Shown here: in pieces, positions 33,023-42,516 of the stretch
Layout: each line of letters begins with the position of its first letter
How positions within the stretch are numbered: position 1 is the stretch's first letter
From: KBS50 sp042434095
Lineage (GTDB): Bacteria; Actinomycetota; Actinomycetes; Mycobacteriales; Micromonosporaceae
Length of the DNA stretch: 64,000 nt
NCBI RefSeq assembly: GCF_042434095.1
Contig: NZ_JBHLUE010000001.1
Coordinates: 248,001 to 312,000, forward strand
Direction: 5' to 3'
Made by a program: the position numbers and the translations under genes
Notes under the pieces: model-generated
Database searches by the model: none
What the model saw: only the letters and a program-made list of their open reading frames with translations
What the model was told of the DNA's origin: nothing

Positions 33023-33862
33023 TCAGCCGCGCTTACGCGTGGCGTAGCGGCGGCGGACGATCATCCGGTCGCTCGGCTGACCCTTGCGCCGGGTACGACC
33101 CTCGGGCTTGCCCTGCGGGTTCACCGGGTGGCGACCACCGGAGGTCTTGCCCTCACCACCACCGTGCGGGTGGTCGACCGGGTTCATGGCCACACCACGG
33201 ACGGTCGGGCGCTTGCCCTTCCACCGCATCCGGCCGGCCTTGCCCCAGTTGATGTTCGACTGGTCGGCGTTGCCGATCTCGCCGACGGTGGCCCGGCAGC
33301 GCACGTCGACCCGGCGGATCTCGCCGGAGGGCATCCGGAGGGTGGCGTACGCGCCCTCCCGGCCCAGCAGCTGGATGCCGACGCCGGCCGAGCGGGCCAG
33401 CTTGGCCCCGCCGCCCGGGCGCAGCTCCACGCCGTGGATGGTGGTACCCACCGGGATGTTGCGCAGCGGCAGGTTGTTGCCCGGCTTGATGTCGGCGCTC
33501 GGGCCCGACTCCACCGCGTCGCCCTGCTTCAGGTCACGCGGGGCGAGGATGTACCGCTTCTCGCCGTCGACGTAGTGCAGCAGCGCGATCCGGGCGGTCC
33601 GGTTCGGGTCGTACTCGATGTGCGCGACCTTGGCCGGCACACCGTCCTTGTCGACCCGCTTGAAGTCGATGATCCGGTACTGCCGCTTGTGACCGCCGCC
33701 CTGGTGTCGAGCGGTGATCCGGCCGTGCACGTTCCGGCCGCCCTTCTTGGGCAGCGGCGCGAGCAGCGACTTCTCCGGCGTGGACCGGGTGATCTCGGCG
33801 AAGTCGGCGACGCTGGAGCCGCGGCGGCCCGGCGTGGTCGGCTTGTACTTACGGATAGCCAT
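33023..33862 (-). CDS. rplB: 50S ribosomal protein L2 (uL2)
   Basis: The 279-residue L2 starts AIRKYKPTTPGRRGSSV. It has the OB and SH3-like RNA-binding domains and the conserved NPVDHPHGGGEGK at about 228-240 next to the peptidyl transferase centre, including the key histidine. It is standard in length, 12 nt after rplW. Confidence 0.98.
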   Translation of the reverse strand: MAIRKYKPTTPGRRGSSVADFAEITRSTPEKSLLAPLPKKGGRNVHGRITARHQGGGHKRQYRIIDFKRVDKDGVPAKVAHIEYDPNRTARIALLHYVDGEKRYILAPRDLKQGDAVESGPSADIKPGNNLPLRNIPVGTTIHGVELRPGGGAKLARSAGVGIQLLGREGAYATLRMPSGEIRRVDVRCRATVGEIGNADQSNINWGKAGRMRWKGKRPTVRGVAMNPVDHPHGGGEGKTSGGRHPVNPQGKPEGRTRRKGQPSDRMIVRRRYATRKRG

Positions 33863-33874
33863 TGTCTATACCCC

Positions 33875-34177
33875 TCAGCTGACCGGGCCGCCGAAGGCCT
33901 CGATACGGTCTCCGTCAGCCAGCTTCACCATCGCCCGCTTGGTGTTCTTGCGCTTGCCGAAGCCGGTGCGGCTCCGCTTGCGCTTGCCCTCGCGGTTGAG
34001 GGTGTTCACCGTCAGGACGCGGACGTCGAAGATCTGCTGGATGGCGATCTTGATCTCGGTCTTGTTGGCGTCCGGGTGCACCAGGAAGGTGTACCAGTTG
34101 CGGTTCAGCTCGCTGTAGCTCTTCTCCGAGACGACCGGCGCCACGATGATGTCGCGCGGGTCCGCGATGGTCGTCAC
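33875..34177 (-). CDS. rplW: 50S ribosomal protein L23 (uL23)
   Basis: The 100-residue L23 has IIVAPVVSEKSYSEL near the start and the FLVHPDANKTEIKIAIQQIF pattern at about 31-50. It is the docking site for trigger factor and SRP at the exit tunnel. GTG 34177 overlaps the rplD stop by 4 nt. Confidence 0.97.
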   Translation of the reverse strand: MTTIADPRDIIVAPVVSEKSYSELNRNWYTFLVHPDANKTEIKIAIQQIFDVRVLTVNTLNREGKRKRSRTGFGKRKNTKRAMVKLADGDRIEAFGGPVS

Positions 34178-34824
34178 TTGCCATCCTCCTCAGCGGTCTC
34201 GGCCGGGACGCCGAGGAACTCGTCCAGCGCGTCCCTGGTGAAGACCACGTCGTCGGCCACCAGCACGTCGTACGTGTTGAGCTGGCCCGCCTCGATCAGG
34301 TGCACCGACGGCTCGTTCCGCAGCGACAGCCAGTTCAGCTCGTCGACGCTGCTCAGCACGACCAGCACCCGCCGGGCCTCGGTGGCCTTGCGCAGCATGG
34401 TCAGGGCGCCCTTCGTCGACGGCTTCTCGCCGCTCACGAACGCCTCCACCACGTGCACCTGGCCCGCGCGGGCCCGGTCGGAGAGGGCGCCGCGCAGGGC
34501 CGCCGCCTTCATCTTCTTCGGGGTCCGCTGGCTGTAGTCGCGCGGCACGGGACCGTGCACGACGCCACCGCCGGCGAACTGCGGCGCGCGGATCGAGCCC
34601 TGCCGGGCCCGACCGGTGCCCTTCTGCTTGTACGGCTTGACGCCGCCGCCGGAAACCTCACCGCGGGTCTTCACCTTGTGCGTGCCCTGCCGCGCGGCGG
34701 CCAGCTGGGCCACCACGACCTGGTGCATCAGCGGCATGTTGGCCTGCACGTCGAAGATGTCCGCCGGCAGCTCGACCGAGCCGCTCTTGGCGCCCTCGGC
34801 GTTCAGCACGTCAACGCTGGTCAC
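34174..34824 (-). CDS. rplD: 50S ribosomal protein L4 (uL4)
   Basis: The 216-residue L4 has the exit-tunnel loop with TKVKTRGEVSGGGVKPYKQKG-like pattern (about 49-70) and PQFAGGGVVHGP. In E. coli L4 represses the S10 operon. GTG 34824 overlaps the rplC stop by 4 nt. Confidence 0.97.
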   Translation of the reverse strand: MTSVDVLNAEGAKSGSVELPADIFDVQANMPLMHQVVVAQLAAARQGTHKVKTRGEVSGGGVKPYKQKGTGRARQGSIRAPQFAGGGVVHGPVPRDYSQRTPKKMKAAALRGALSDRARAGQVHVVEAFVSGEKPSTKGALTMLRKATEARRVLVVLSSVDELNWLSLRNEPSVHLIEAGQLNTYDVLVADDVVFTRDALDEFLGVPAETAEEDGK

Positions 34825-35486
34825 TTGCTCGCACCGCCCTTCTTAACCTGGGCCTTGGCCGCCGAGCGGACCAGCACCATGGCGCCCTTGGGGCCGGGGA
34901 TCGCGCCCCGGACCAGGATCAGGTTGTTCTCGGGGTCGACCGCCTGGATCCGCAGGTTCTGCACGGTGAAGCGGACGCGACCCATCCGGCCGGCCATCTT
35001 CATACCCTTGAAGACGCGACCCGGGGTGGCGCAGCCGCCGATGGAGCCCGGCGAGCGGTGCTTGCGCTCCACGCCGTGGCTCGCGCGCAGGCCGTGGAAG
35101 CCGTGCCGCTTCATCACACCGGCGAAGCCCTTGCCCTTGGTCCGGCCGGTCACGTCGATGGCGCCGCCCGGCTCGAAGGCCTCGACGGTGACCTCCTGGC
35201 CCAGCTCGTACTCGCTGGCGTCGGTGGTCCGCAGCTCGACGATGTGCCGGCGCGGAGCGACTCCCGACTTCGCGAAGTGCCCGGCCTCCGGCTTGTTGAC
35301 CTTCCGCGGGTCGATCGCGCCGTACGCCAACTGGACCGCGGAGTAGCCGTCCTTGTCGGCGGTACGGACCTGGGTCACGACGCACGGGCCGGCCTGCACC
35401 ACGGTCACCGGAACAACGCGGTTGTTGTCCCAGAGCTGGGTCATGCCGAGCTTGGCGCCCAGGATGCCCTTTACTTGCCTGTCCAT
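34821..35486 (-). CDS. rplC: 50S ribosomal protein L3 (uL3)
   Basis: The 221-residue L3 starts MDRQVKGILGAKLGMTQLW and has the conserved RASHGVERKHRSPGSIGGC segment at about 134-152 that reaches the peptidyl transferase centre. It is an assembly initiator. It lies 11 nt after rpsJ. Confidence 0.97.
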   Translation of the reverse strand: MDRQVKGILGAKLGMTQLWDNNRVVPVTVVQAGPCVVTQVRTADKDGYSAVQLAYGAIDPRKVNKPEAGHFAKSGVAPRRHIVELRTTDASEYELGQEVTVEAFEPGGAIDVTGRTKGKGFAGVMKRHGFHGLRASHGVERKHRSPGSIGGCATPGRVFKGMKMAGRMGRVRFTVQNLRIQAVDPENNLILVRGAIPGPKGAMVLVRSAAKAQVKKGGASK

Positions 35487-35497
35487 TAGTCCGGTCC

Positions 35498-35806
35498 CTA
35501 CAGCTTGATCTCGATGTCGACGCCAGCCGGAAGGTCGAGGCGCATGAGCGAGTCGACCGTCTTGGGGGTCGGGTCGATGATGTCGATCAGACGCTTGTGC
35601 GTGCGCATCTCGAAGTGCTCGCGCGAGTCCTTGTACTTGTGCGGCGAACGGATCACGCAGAAACGGTTGATCTCCGTGGGCAGCGGCACCGGGCCCGCGA
35701 CCTGCGCCCCGGTACGCGTCACCGTCTCGACGATCTTCCGCGCCGAGGAGTCGACGACCTCGTGGTCATAGGCCTTGAGCCGGATGCGGATCTTCTGTCC
35801 CGCCAT
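35498..35806 (-). CDS. rpsJ: 30S ribosomal protein S10 (uS10 / NusE)
   Basis: The 102-residue S10 starts [18 protein letters not shown] and has [20 protein letters not shown] at about 53-72. Besides its ribosomal role it is NusE, part of the NusB-NusG antitermination complex; NusG is encoded 20 kb away in this window. It is the first gene of the S10-spc cluster and follows a leader of at least 100 nt. Confidence 0.98.
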
Positions 35807-36072
35807 GGTGGCTTCTGTTCCTTCTCTCGATGCCGCTGTTGTGCGAGCGTCCGCCTGCTGGCCGGACCCCGCTCCGCCGACCCCCGCGGTCGGGCGTGTC
35901 GCGTCCTTGCTTCGCACTCCGGCAATGCCGGATATTCGCGATCGGTTCCGGCCCACCGCCATGGGCGGCCCGGTGCACCGCGGCCCGCCGGCCGCTCCGT
36001 GGAGCGGCCCGAGGCCCGAGCTTGGGGTCGGGAGCGCCGGGAACCTCGTGCCTGAACCCGGACGCCGAGCGA
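35807..36072 (-). promoter_or_regulatory. S10 operon leader region
   Basis: This is the 5' region of rpsJ. It contains a 20-nt element (35883-35902) identical to one in the rpsL leader, a CCGGC-ATT-GCCGG stem at 35919-35931, and a short CGACC/GGTCG stem just after the shared element. No TANNNT with a good -35 was found, so either an unusual promoter or read-through from tuf drives the operon. No L4-type leader could be modelled by eye. Confidence 0.5.
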
Positions 36073-36104
36073 GGGTGGTTGGCCACCTGGGCAGCCAACC
36101 ACCC
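36073..36104 (-). terminator. Hairpin terminator after tuf
   Basis: A perfect 11-bp inverted repeat (36073-36083 with 36094-36104) with a 10-nt loop lies 67 nt after the tuf stop. It separates the str operon from the S10 operon. Confidence 0.65.
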
Positions 36105-36170
36105 GTCGCTTACGCAACCTGACCAGTATGCCGTACTACCGCACGGCAGCGCTAATCGGGGTTACCTTGC

Positions 36171-37364
36171 TCACTTGACAATCTTGGTGACGCGGCCCGC
36201 GCCGACCGTCCGGCCACCCTCACGGATCGCGAACTTGAGGTTTTCCTCCATCGCGATCGGCTGGATGAGCTTGACGCTCATCGAGGTGTTGTCGCCCGGC
36301 ATGACCATCTCGGTGCCCTCGGGCAGCGTGACGACACCGGTGACGTCGGTGGTCCGGAAGTAGAACTGCGGACGGTAGTTCTGGAAGAACGGGGTGTGGC
36401 GGCCGCCCTCCTCCTTGGAGAGGATGTAGACCGTCGCCTCGAACTCCGTGTGCGGGGTGGTGGTGCCCGGCTTGACGACCACCATGCCGCGCTCGACGTC
36501 CTCGCGCTTCACGCCACGCAGCAGCAGACCGACGTTCTCGCCCGCGCGGGCCTCGTCGAGCAGCTTGCGGAACATCTCGATGCCGGTGCAGGTGGTCTTC
36601 ATCGACTTCTCGCGGATGCCGACGAGCTCCACCTCCTCGTTCGGCTTGAGGATGCCCCGCTCGGCGCGGCCGGTGACGACCGTGCCGCGACCGGTGATCG
36701 TGAAGACGTCCTCGATCGGCATGAGGAACGGCTTCTCGGTCTCCCGCTCGGGCTGCGGAATCGCGGTGTCGACCGCGTTCATCAGCTCCATGAGCCGCTC
36801 GGTCCACTCCGGGTCGCCCTCGAGCGCCTTCAGCGCCGAGACGCGCACGACCGGCAGGTCGTCGCCCGGGTACTCCTGCGACGAGAGCAGCTCGCGGACC
36901 TCAAGCTCGACGAGCTCGAGGAGCTCCTCGTCGTCCACCATGTCGCTCTTGTTCAGCGCCACCACGATGTACGGCACGCCGACCTGGCGGGCCAGCAGCA
37001 CGTGCTCACGGGTCTGCGGCATCGGGCCGTCGGTCGCCGCCACCACCAGGATCGCGCCGTCCATCTGCGCGGCACCGGTGATCATGTTCTTGATGTAGTC
37101 GGCGTGACCGGGGCAGTCCACGTGCGCGTAGTGCCGCGCCTCGGTCTGGTACTCGACGTGCGCGATCGAGATCGTGATGCCCCGGGCCTTCTCCTCCGGC
37201 GCCTTGTCGATCTCGTCGAACGGCGTGTACGGGTTGATGTCCGGGTACTTGTCGTGCAGGACCTTGGTGATGGCCGCCGTCAGCGTCGTCTTACCGTGGT
37301 CGATGTGACCAATGGTGCCGATGTTGACGTGCGGCTTAGTCCGCTCGAACTTCGCCTTCGCCAC
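36171..37364 (-). CDS. tuf: Elongation factor Tu
   Basis: The 397-residue EF-Tu has GHIDHGKTT at 19-27, DCPGH at about 83-87 and NKSD at about 139-142 (Ser in place of the usual Cys), then domains 2 and 3. It delivers aminoacyl-tRNA to the ribosome. GTG 37364 is preceded by GAGGAGG. It follows fusA after 185 nt containing a strong hairpin, so its level may be set separately from fusA. Confidence 0.98.
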   Translation of the reverse strand: MAKAKFERTKPHVNIGTIGHIDHGKTTLTAAITKVLHDKYPDINPYTPFDEIDKAPEEKARGITISIAHVEYQTEARHYAHVDCPGHADYIKNMITGAAQMDGAILVVAATDGPMPQTREHVLLARQVGVPYIVVALNKSDMVDDEELLELVELEVRELLSSQEYPGDDLPVVRVSALKALEGDPEWTERLMELMNAVDTAIPQPERETEKPFLMPIEDVFTITGRGTVVTGRAERGILKPNEEVELVGIREKSMKTTCTGIEMFRKLLDEARAGENVGLLLRGVKREDVERGMVVVKPGTTTPHTEFEATVYILSKEEGGRHTPFFQNYRPQFYFRTTDVTGVVTLPEGTEMVMPGDNTSMSVKLIQPIAMEENLKFAIREGGRTVGAGRVTKIVK

Positions 37365-37472
37365 TTGGTGTCCTCCTCAAGGACTTCTTGGTTCGTACGC
37401 CCGGCCGCCGTTCGGCGTTGGGACTCTGTCGACAGCCCTTCCGGCCCTGACGGACCGGCAAGCACTGGCTCC

Positions 37473-37502
37473 GGTCGCGGGCGAGGTTACCCGCCCGCGA
37501 CC
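37473..37502 (-). other. Intercistronic hairpin between fusA and tuf
   Basis: A perfect 11-bp inverted repeat (37473-37483 with 37492-37502) with an 8-nt loop lies 48 nt after the fusA stop. An outer GCACT/AGTGC pairing extends it across a bulge. No U-tract follows. It may be a processing site, a partial terminator or a 3' stabiliser of the rpsL-fusA message. Confidence 0.6.
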
Positions 37503-37549
37503 AGTGCGGTATCACCGACCCGGTGAACCCGCGAGTGACGCCCGGAGGC

Positions 37550-39646
37550 TCACTCGCCGGTCGCCTTCGCGATGATCTCCTTCGCCACGTTGGCCGGAAC
37601 CTCGGCGTAGGAGTCGAACTGCATGCTGTAGCTCGCCCGGCCCTGGGTCTTCGACCGCAGGTCGCCGACGTAGCCGAACATCTCGGACAGCGGCACCAGG
37701 GCCCGGACGACGCGGGCGCCACTGCGCTCCTCCATCGCCTGGATGATGCCGCGGCGGGAGTTCAGGTCCCCGATCACGTCGCCCATGTTCTCCTCGGGCG
37801 TGGTGACCTCGACCGCCATCATCGGCTCGAGCAGCGCCGGGTCGGCCTTGCGGGCCGCATCCTTGAGCACCATCGAACCGGCGATCTTGAACGCCATCTC
37901 CGACGAGTCGACCTCGTGGTACTGGCCGTCCGTCAGCGTCAGCTTCACGCCGACCAGCGGGAAGCCGGCCAGGATGCCGTACTGCATGGCGTCCTGGGCG
38001 CCGGCGTCCACCGACGGGATGAACTCCCGCGGCACGCGGCCACCGGTGACCTCGTTGGCGAACTCGTACGTCGGCGAGTCGTTGCCCATGGGCAGCGGCT
38101 CCAGGTTGACGATCACCCGCGCGTACTGGCCCGAACCACCGGTCTGCTTCTTGTGGGTGTACTCGACCTTCTCCACCTTGCGGCGGATGGTCTCGCGGTA
38201 CGCCACCTGCGGCTTACCGATGTTGGCCTCGACGTTGAACTCGCGGCGCATCCGGTCGACCAGGATGTCCAGGTGCAGCTCGCCCATGCCGGAGATGACC
38301 GTCTGACCGGTCTGGTCGTCGAGCTTGACCCGGAACGTCGGGTCCTCCTCGGCGAGCCGCTGGATGGCGGTGCTGAGCTTCTCCTGGTCGGCCTTGGTCT
38401 TGGGCTCGATCGCCACCTCGATGACCGGCTCAGGGAAGGTCATCGACTCCAGGATCACCGGGTTCGCCGGGTCGCAGAGGGTGTCACCGGTGGTGGTCTG
38501 CTTCAGACCCTGGACGGCGATGATGTCGCCGGCCTGGGCGCTGCCGCGCTCCTCACGCTTGTTCGCGTGCATCTGGTAGATCTTGCCGACCCGCTCCTTG
38601 CGGTCCTTGGTGGAGTTGACCACCTGGGTCCCGGTCTCGACCACGCCGGAGTAGACCCGGACGTAGGTGAGCTTGCCGAGGTGCTTGTCGGTCTGGATCT
38701 TGAACGCGAGACCGGAGAACGGCTCCTGCGGGGACGGCTTCCGCTGCATCGGCGTCTCGCCGTCGGTCGCCGTACCCTCGATGGCCGGGATGTCCAGCGG
38801 CGAGGGCAGGAAGTCGATGACCGCGTCGAGCATCGGCTGGACGCCCTTGTTCTTGAACGCCGAGCCGCAGAGCACCGGGTTGGCCTTGCCGGCGATGGTC
38901 GCCCGGCGGATGGCCGCCTTGATCTCGTCGACCGAGATCTCCTCGCCCTCGAGGTACTTCTCCATGATCGAGTCGTCCACGTCGGCGAGCGTCTCGATCA
39001 GCTTCTCGCGCCACTCGGCGGCGCTGTCGGCCAGGTCGGCCGGCACCTCCTCGACCGCGTAGTCCTCGCCCTTGGCGGTCTCGCCGCGCCAGGTGAGGGC
39101 ACGCATCCCGATCAGGTCGACGACACCGATGTGCTCGGACTCGAGCCCGATCGGCACCTGCAGCACCAGCGGGGTGGCGTTCAGCCGGTCGATCATCATC
39201 TGCACGCAGCGGAAGAAGTCCGCGCCCGTCCGGTCGAGCTTGTTGACGAAGCACATCCGGGGGACGTTGTACTTGTCCGCCTGCCGCCAGACGTTCTCGG
39301 TCTGCGGCTCCACGCCGGCAACGCCGTCGTAGACCGCGACCGCGCCGTCCAGCACCCGCAACGACCGCTCGACCTCGACCGTGAAGTCGACGTGGCCGGG
39401 CGTGTCGATGATCTGGATCGTGTGGCCCTTCCACTCACACTTGGTGGCGGCGGAGGTGATGGTGATCCCCCGCTCCTGCTCCTGCTCCATCCAGTCCATG
39501 ACGGCGGCGCCCTCGTGGACCTCACCGATCTTGTAGGTGATGCCGGTGTAGAACAGGATCCGCTCAGTGGTGGTGGTCTTACCGGCATCGATGTGCGCCA
39601 TGATGCCGATGTTGCGTACCTTGGCGAGCGCGTCTGCGGCGGCCAC
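37550..39646 (-). CDS. fusA: Elongation factor G
   Basis: The 698-residue EF-G has MAHIDAGKTTTTER at about 16-29, DTPGH at about 81-85 and NKLDRTGADF near 137-146, and domains II-V. It drives translocation and, with RRF, ribosome recycling. It starts at GTG 39646. It lies 36 nt after rpsG in the str operon. Confidence 0.98.
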   Translation of the reverse strand: MAAADALAKVRNIGIMAHIDAGKTTTTERILFYTGITYKIGEVHEGAAVMDWMEQEQERGITITSAATKCEWKGHTIQIIDTPGHVDFTVEVERSLRVLDGAVAVYDGVAGVEPQTENVWRQADKYNVPRMCFVNKLDRTGADFFRCVQMMIDRLNATPLVLQVPIGLESEHIGVVDLIGMRALTWRGETAKGEDYAVEEVPADLADSAAEWREKLIETLADVDDSIMEKYLEGEEISVDEIKAAIRRATIAGKANPVLCGSAFKNKGVQPMLDAVIDFLPSPLDIPAIEGTATDGETPMQRKPSPQEPFSGLAFKIQTDKHLGKLTYVRVYSGVVETGTQVVNSTKDRKERVGKIYQMHANKREERGSAQAGDIIAVQGLKQTTTGDTLCDPANPVILESMTFPEPVIEVAIEPKTKADQEKLSTAIQRLAEEDPTFRVKLDDQTGQTVISGMGELHLDILVDRMRREFNVEANIGKPQVAYRETIRRKVEKVEYTHKKQTGGSGQYARVIVNLEPLPMGNDSPTYEFANEVTGGRVPREFIPSVDAGAQDAMQYGILAGFPLVGVKLTLTDGQYHEVDSSEMAFKIAGSMVLKDAARKADPALLEPMMAVEVTTPEENMGDVIGDLNSRRGIIQAMEERSGARVVRALVPLSEMFGYVGDLRSKTQGRASYSMQFDSYAEVPANVAKEIIAKATGE

Positions 39647-39682
39647 TTCAATCCCTACTTATCGTCGTCTCGAGAACTGGTT

Positions 39683-40153
39683 TCACCAGCGGTAGTGCGC
39701 GAAGGCCTTGTTGGACTCGGCCATCTTGTGCGTGTCCTCGCGTCGCTTCACGGCGGCGCCGAGGCCGTTGCTCGCGTCGAGCAGCTCGTTCATCAGGCGC
39801 TCGACCATGGTCTTTTCGCGGCGGGCCCGGGAGTAGGAGATCAGCCAGCGCAGCCCCAGAGTGGTGGCGCGGGCCGGCCGGACCTCGACCGGGACCTGGT
39901 ACGTCGCGCCACCGACGCGGCGGCTGCGGACCTCGAGGGTCGGCTTCACGTTGTCCATCGCGCGCTTGAGGGTGACGACCGGGTCGGTGCCGGACTTCTC
40001 CCGGCAACCCTCGAGGGCGGCGTAGACGATCTTCTCGGCGAGCTGGCGCTTGCCACGAAGGAGAACCTTGTTCACCAGCTGGGTGACCAGCGGCGAGTTG
40101 TACACCGGATCAGCGACCAGCGGTCGGCGCGGAGCGGGGCCCTTACGCGGCAT
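39683..40153 (-). CDS. rpsG: 30S ribosomal protein S7 (uS7)
   Basis: The 156-residue S7 starts MPRKGPAPRRPLVADPVYNS and has GGATYQVPVEVRPARATTLG at about 79-98. It organises the 30S head and the E site. The family start MPRKG fixes ATG 40153; the frame is open a further 20 codons. It lies one base after the rpsL stop. Confidence 0.98.
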   Translation of the reverse strand: MPRKGPAPRRPLVADPVYNSPLVTQLVNKVLLRGKRQLAEKIVYAALEGCREKSGTDPVVTLKRAMDNVKPTLEVRSRRVGGATYQVPVEVRPARATTLGLRWLISYSRARREKTMVERLMNELLDASNGLGAAVKRREDTHKMAESNKAFAHYRW

Positions 40154-40154
40154 G

Positions 40155-40529
<375 letters not shown>

Positions 40530-40820
40530 CGGGTTTCTCCGCTCCCTTCGGCCACCGCGGTGGCCGCGCCGTGCTGCCTTGGTCACCCCGTCCGGGGTGG
40601 ACCCTCCTACATTCCGAACCGAGACCCCCGAGGCGGCGGTCCCGGCACCCGCGGTCGGGCGTGTCGCCCGGTCCACGGTTCCCTCACACGTTCGCACCTG
40701 CTCGGGATCTTCTCGGCGCGCCCACCGGCGCGCGTCCTTGTGGCTGTCGCGCGCCGCCTGCGGCGTGGCGGTCTTGCCGGCACGAGCGCACGCGCGAATT
40801 GCTCGGGCGAACCCGAGCGC
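40530..40820 (-). promoter_or_regulatory. str operon leader
   Basis: The predicted leader runs from about 40820 to the rpsL GTG. Its first nucleotides form a perfect 7-bp hairpin with a TTCG loop in the RNA sense (40801-40818). At 40648-40667 it carries the 20-nt element also found in the S10 leader. A CCCCGTCC/GGACGGGG-type stem lies near 40588-40606, close to the start codon region. Confidence 0.55.
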
Positions 40821-40826
40821 AGGAAA

Positions 40827-40855
40827 AGCGTACCCATCCGACGGGCACAGGTCAA
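40827..40855 (-). promoter_or_regulatory. str operon promoter
   Basis: On the minus strand a -35 TTGACC (40850-40855) and -10 TACGCT (40827-40832) are spaced by exactly 17 bp. Transcription would begin about 40820-40819, just before the 5' hairpin. Confidence 0.75.
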
Positions 40856-41082
40856 AACGGGATGCCCGGGGAGAGTGTGCGATTGCTCTCGTCCGGCCCG
40901 GATCGCCGTGCCAACCCCATCATGGGCGGCTCCAGTTCCCAATTGTAACGCTCAACCCGGCACGCCGCCCAACCGGGCGAATCAACCCCGGCCCCACCTC
41001 CCGACCGCCTTGATCAAGAGGTCCGCGTTCCCCGGCGCGGGGCCCGGGTCGTACGGCGGGCGCCGTCCAGCCGGGAGAAGCC

Positions 41083-41150
41083 GCCCGCACGCCCGCACGC
41101 CCGCACGCCCGCACGCCGGCACGCCGGTACGCCGGCACGCCCACAACCCG
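41083..41150. repeat. Tandem 8-bp CGCACGCC array
   Basis: About eight near-perfect 8-bp units (CGCACGCC with CGGCACGC variants) lie just downstream of the DUF4190 stop. They are non-coding and lack spacers, so this is not a CRISPR array. It may arise by slippage and could terminate the DUF4190 transcript. Confidence 0.75.
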
Positions 41151-41179
41151 CACGCCGGCAAGGGGGCAAAGGGGTGGGC

Positions 41180-42070
41180 TCAGGCGAAGGTGGCCACGAG
41201 GCTGGCGATGAAGGCCAACACGGTCAGGCCCAGGCCGGCCGCGCCGCAGCTGATGCCGGCCACCGCCAGGCCGCGACCGGTGAACCGGACCGCCGGCGGG
41301 TCGGCCGGCCGACCGATCTGCCGGCGCCCCACCAGCCCCAGCACGATCCCGGCCAGCCCGGCCAGCGCGCTCAGCACCGCGAAGGCCCCCGCCGCCCAGG
41401 CGCCCCAGCCGGCGCGGGCGCCACTCAGACCGAAGCAGCCGACCAGCAACGCCACCAGGATCGAGCCGATCCCGGCCAGCAGGGAGCCGATCGCCGGCCC
41501 GGATGTGACGGGCGGCACATCCAACTGAACGACTCCGAACGGCGTACCGGGCACCGGATCGACCCGGCGCGGCGGCCGGACCGCCTCTGCCGGCGGTGGC
41601 GGCACCCGCGGCGGCAGCGGCCCGCCGGCCGGTGCCATGATCCCGCCGGCCGGCGCCATCGTCGCGCCGTGGCCGGGCTGCCCGAACGGCGCCGCCGGGC
41701 CGTAACCCGGGCCGGGACCGTACGCCGGACCGGGACCATACGCCGGGCCGGGACCGTACGCCGGGCCAGGACCGAACGCCGGACGGGGACCATACGCCGG
41801 GCCAGGACCATACGCCGGGCCGGGACCGTACGCCGGAGCAGGACCGTACGCCGGGCCGGGACCGTGGCCATACGCCCCACCCGAGCCGGGGCCGGGACCG
41901 TACGCCGGACCCGAGCCGTAGCCCGGACCGGGACCGTACGCCGGCGGGGCCGCCGGCCGGACCGACGGTGGCCCGCCCTGGTCGGTCGGGCGCTCCGCGA
42001 GCTGGCTGGGATCCGGGCGAGCCCACGGGCTGGGTTCCGGCGGGGGGTCCTGCCGATCGTCCTGCGCCAA
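41180..42070 (-). CDS. DUF4190-type membrane protein with GPGPAY repeats
   Basis: The 296-residue protein has about 190 N-terminal residues rich in Pro/Gly/Tyr with about a dozen GPGPAY-like hexapeptides (18-bp units over about 41700-41950). Three hydrophobic segments follow (about 196-214, 222-246 and 272-293) with a short GLVGRRQIGRPADPP loop, the layout of DUF4190 proteins. TTG 42070 has GGGGAGG upstream. Role is unknown; the Tyr-rich N-terminus could be disordered and cytosolic. Confidence 0.8.
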   Translation of the reverse strand: MAQDDRQDPPPEPSPWARPDPSQLAERPTDQGGPPSVRPAAPPAYGPGPGYGSGPAYGPGPGSGGAYGHGPGPAYGPAPAYGPGPAYGPGPAYGPRPAFGPGPAYGPGPAYGPGPAYGPGPGYGPAAPFGQPGHGATMAPAGGIMAPAGGPLPPRVPPPPAEAVRPPRRVDPVPGTPFGVVQLDVPPVTSGPAIGSLLAGIGSILVALLVGCFGLSGARAGWGAWAAGAFAVLSALAGLAGIVLGLVGRRQIGRPADPPAVRFTGRGLAVAGISCGAAGLGLTVLAFIASLVATFA

Positions 42071-42146
42071 CGATCCTCCCCTGCCCGGCCCGATATTCGG
42101 GTTCAGGTTACCGCCGGCGCCGGCTCGCCGAGGGCGGGCGCCCGGC

Positions 42147-42503
42147 TCAGTTGACGGCCGGACCGTAGTCCCGGCCGCCCGCGTCGACCACGTGCAGCAC
42201 TCCGAGGATGAGCGCGGCCGCCACCGCAGTGGCGGCGAGCACCAACCCGATCCAGGCGAACCGCTCGCCCCGGCGCAGCAGCGCCGCGCCGGTCAGGTAG
42301 CCGCCCGAGGCGTACGCCTGGCGGCGGGCCTGGCGGGCCAGCAGCAGGGCGAGGGTGGCCGGCACCACGCCGCCGACGAACAGGCCGGTGAGCATGGCGA
42401 CCAGGCCGAGCGCCAGCACGGTGGGCGCCTTGGTGGACCGGACCGGATCCGGGTCCAGCGGGTGACGCGGCCAGGCCGTTCCCGGCCCGGGGATGCTCTG
42501 CAC
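42147..42503 (-). CDS. Small two-TM membrane protein (DUF4190-like)
   Basis: The 118-residue protein has two hydrophobic segments (about 28-52 and 84-105) separated by an Arg-rich loop with QARRQAYASGGYLTGAALLRRGE (about 58-80, given by position). This resembles the DUF4190 core without the N-terminal repeats of its neighbour. GTG 42503 has no RBS; TAGGCT at 42510-42515 ends 6 nt upstream, so the transcript may be leaderless and begins right after the rpoC terminator. Function is unknown. Confidence 0.7.
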   Translation of the reverse strand: MQSIPGPGTAWPRHPLDPDPVRSTKAPTVLALGLVAMLTGLFVGGVVPATLALLLARQARRQAYASGGYLTGAALLRRGERFAWIGLVLAATAVAAALILGVLHVVDAGGRDYGPAVN

Positions 42504-42516
42504 GCCGCCAGCCTAC

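Noticed and set aside
35807..36170. A conventional promoter for the S10 operon
   Set aside because: No TANNNT with an acceptable -35 was found on the minus strand in this gap, so none is annotated.
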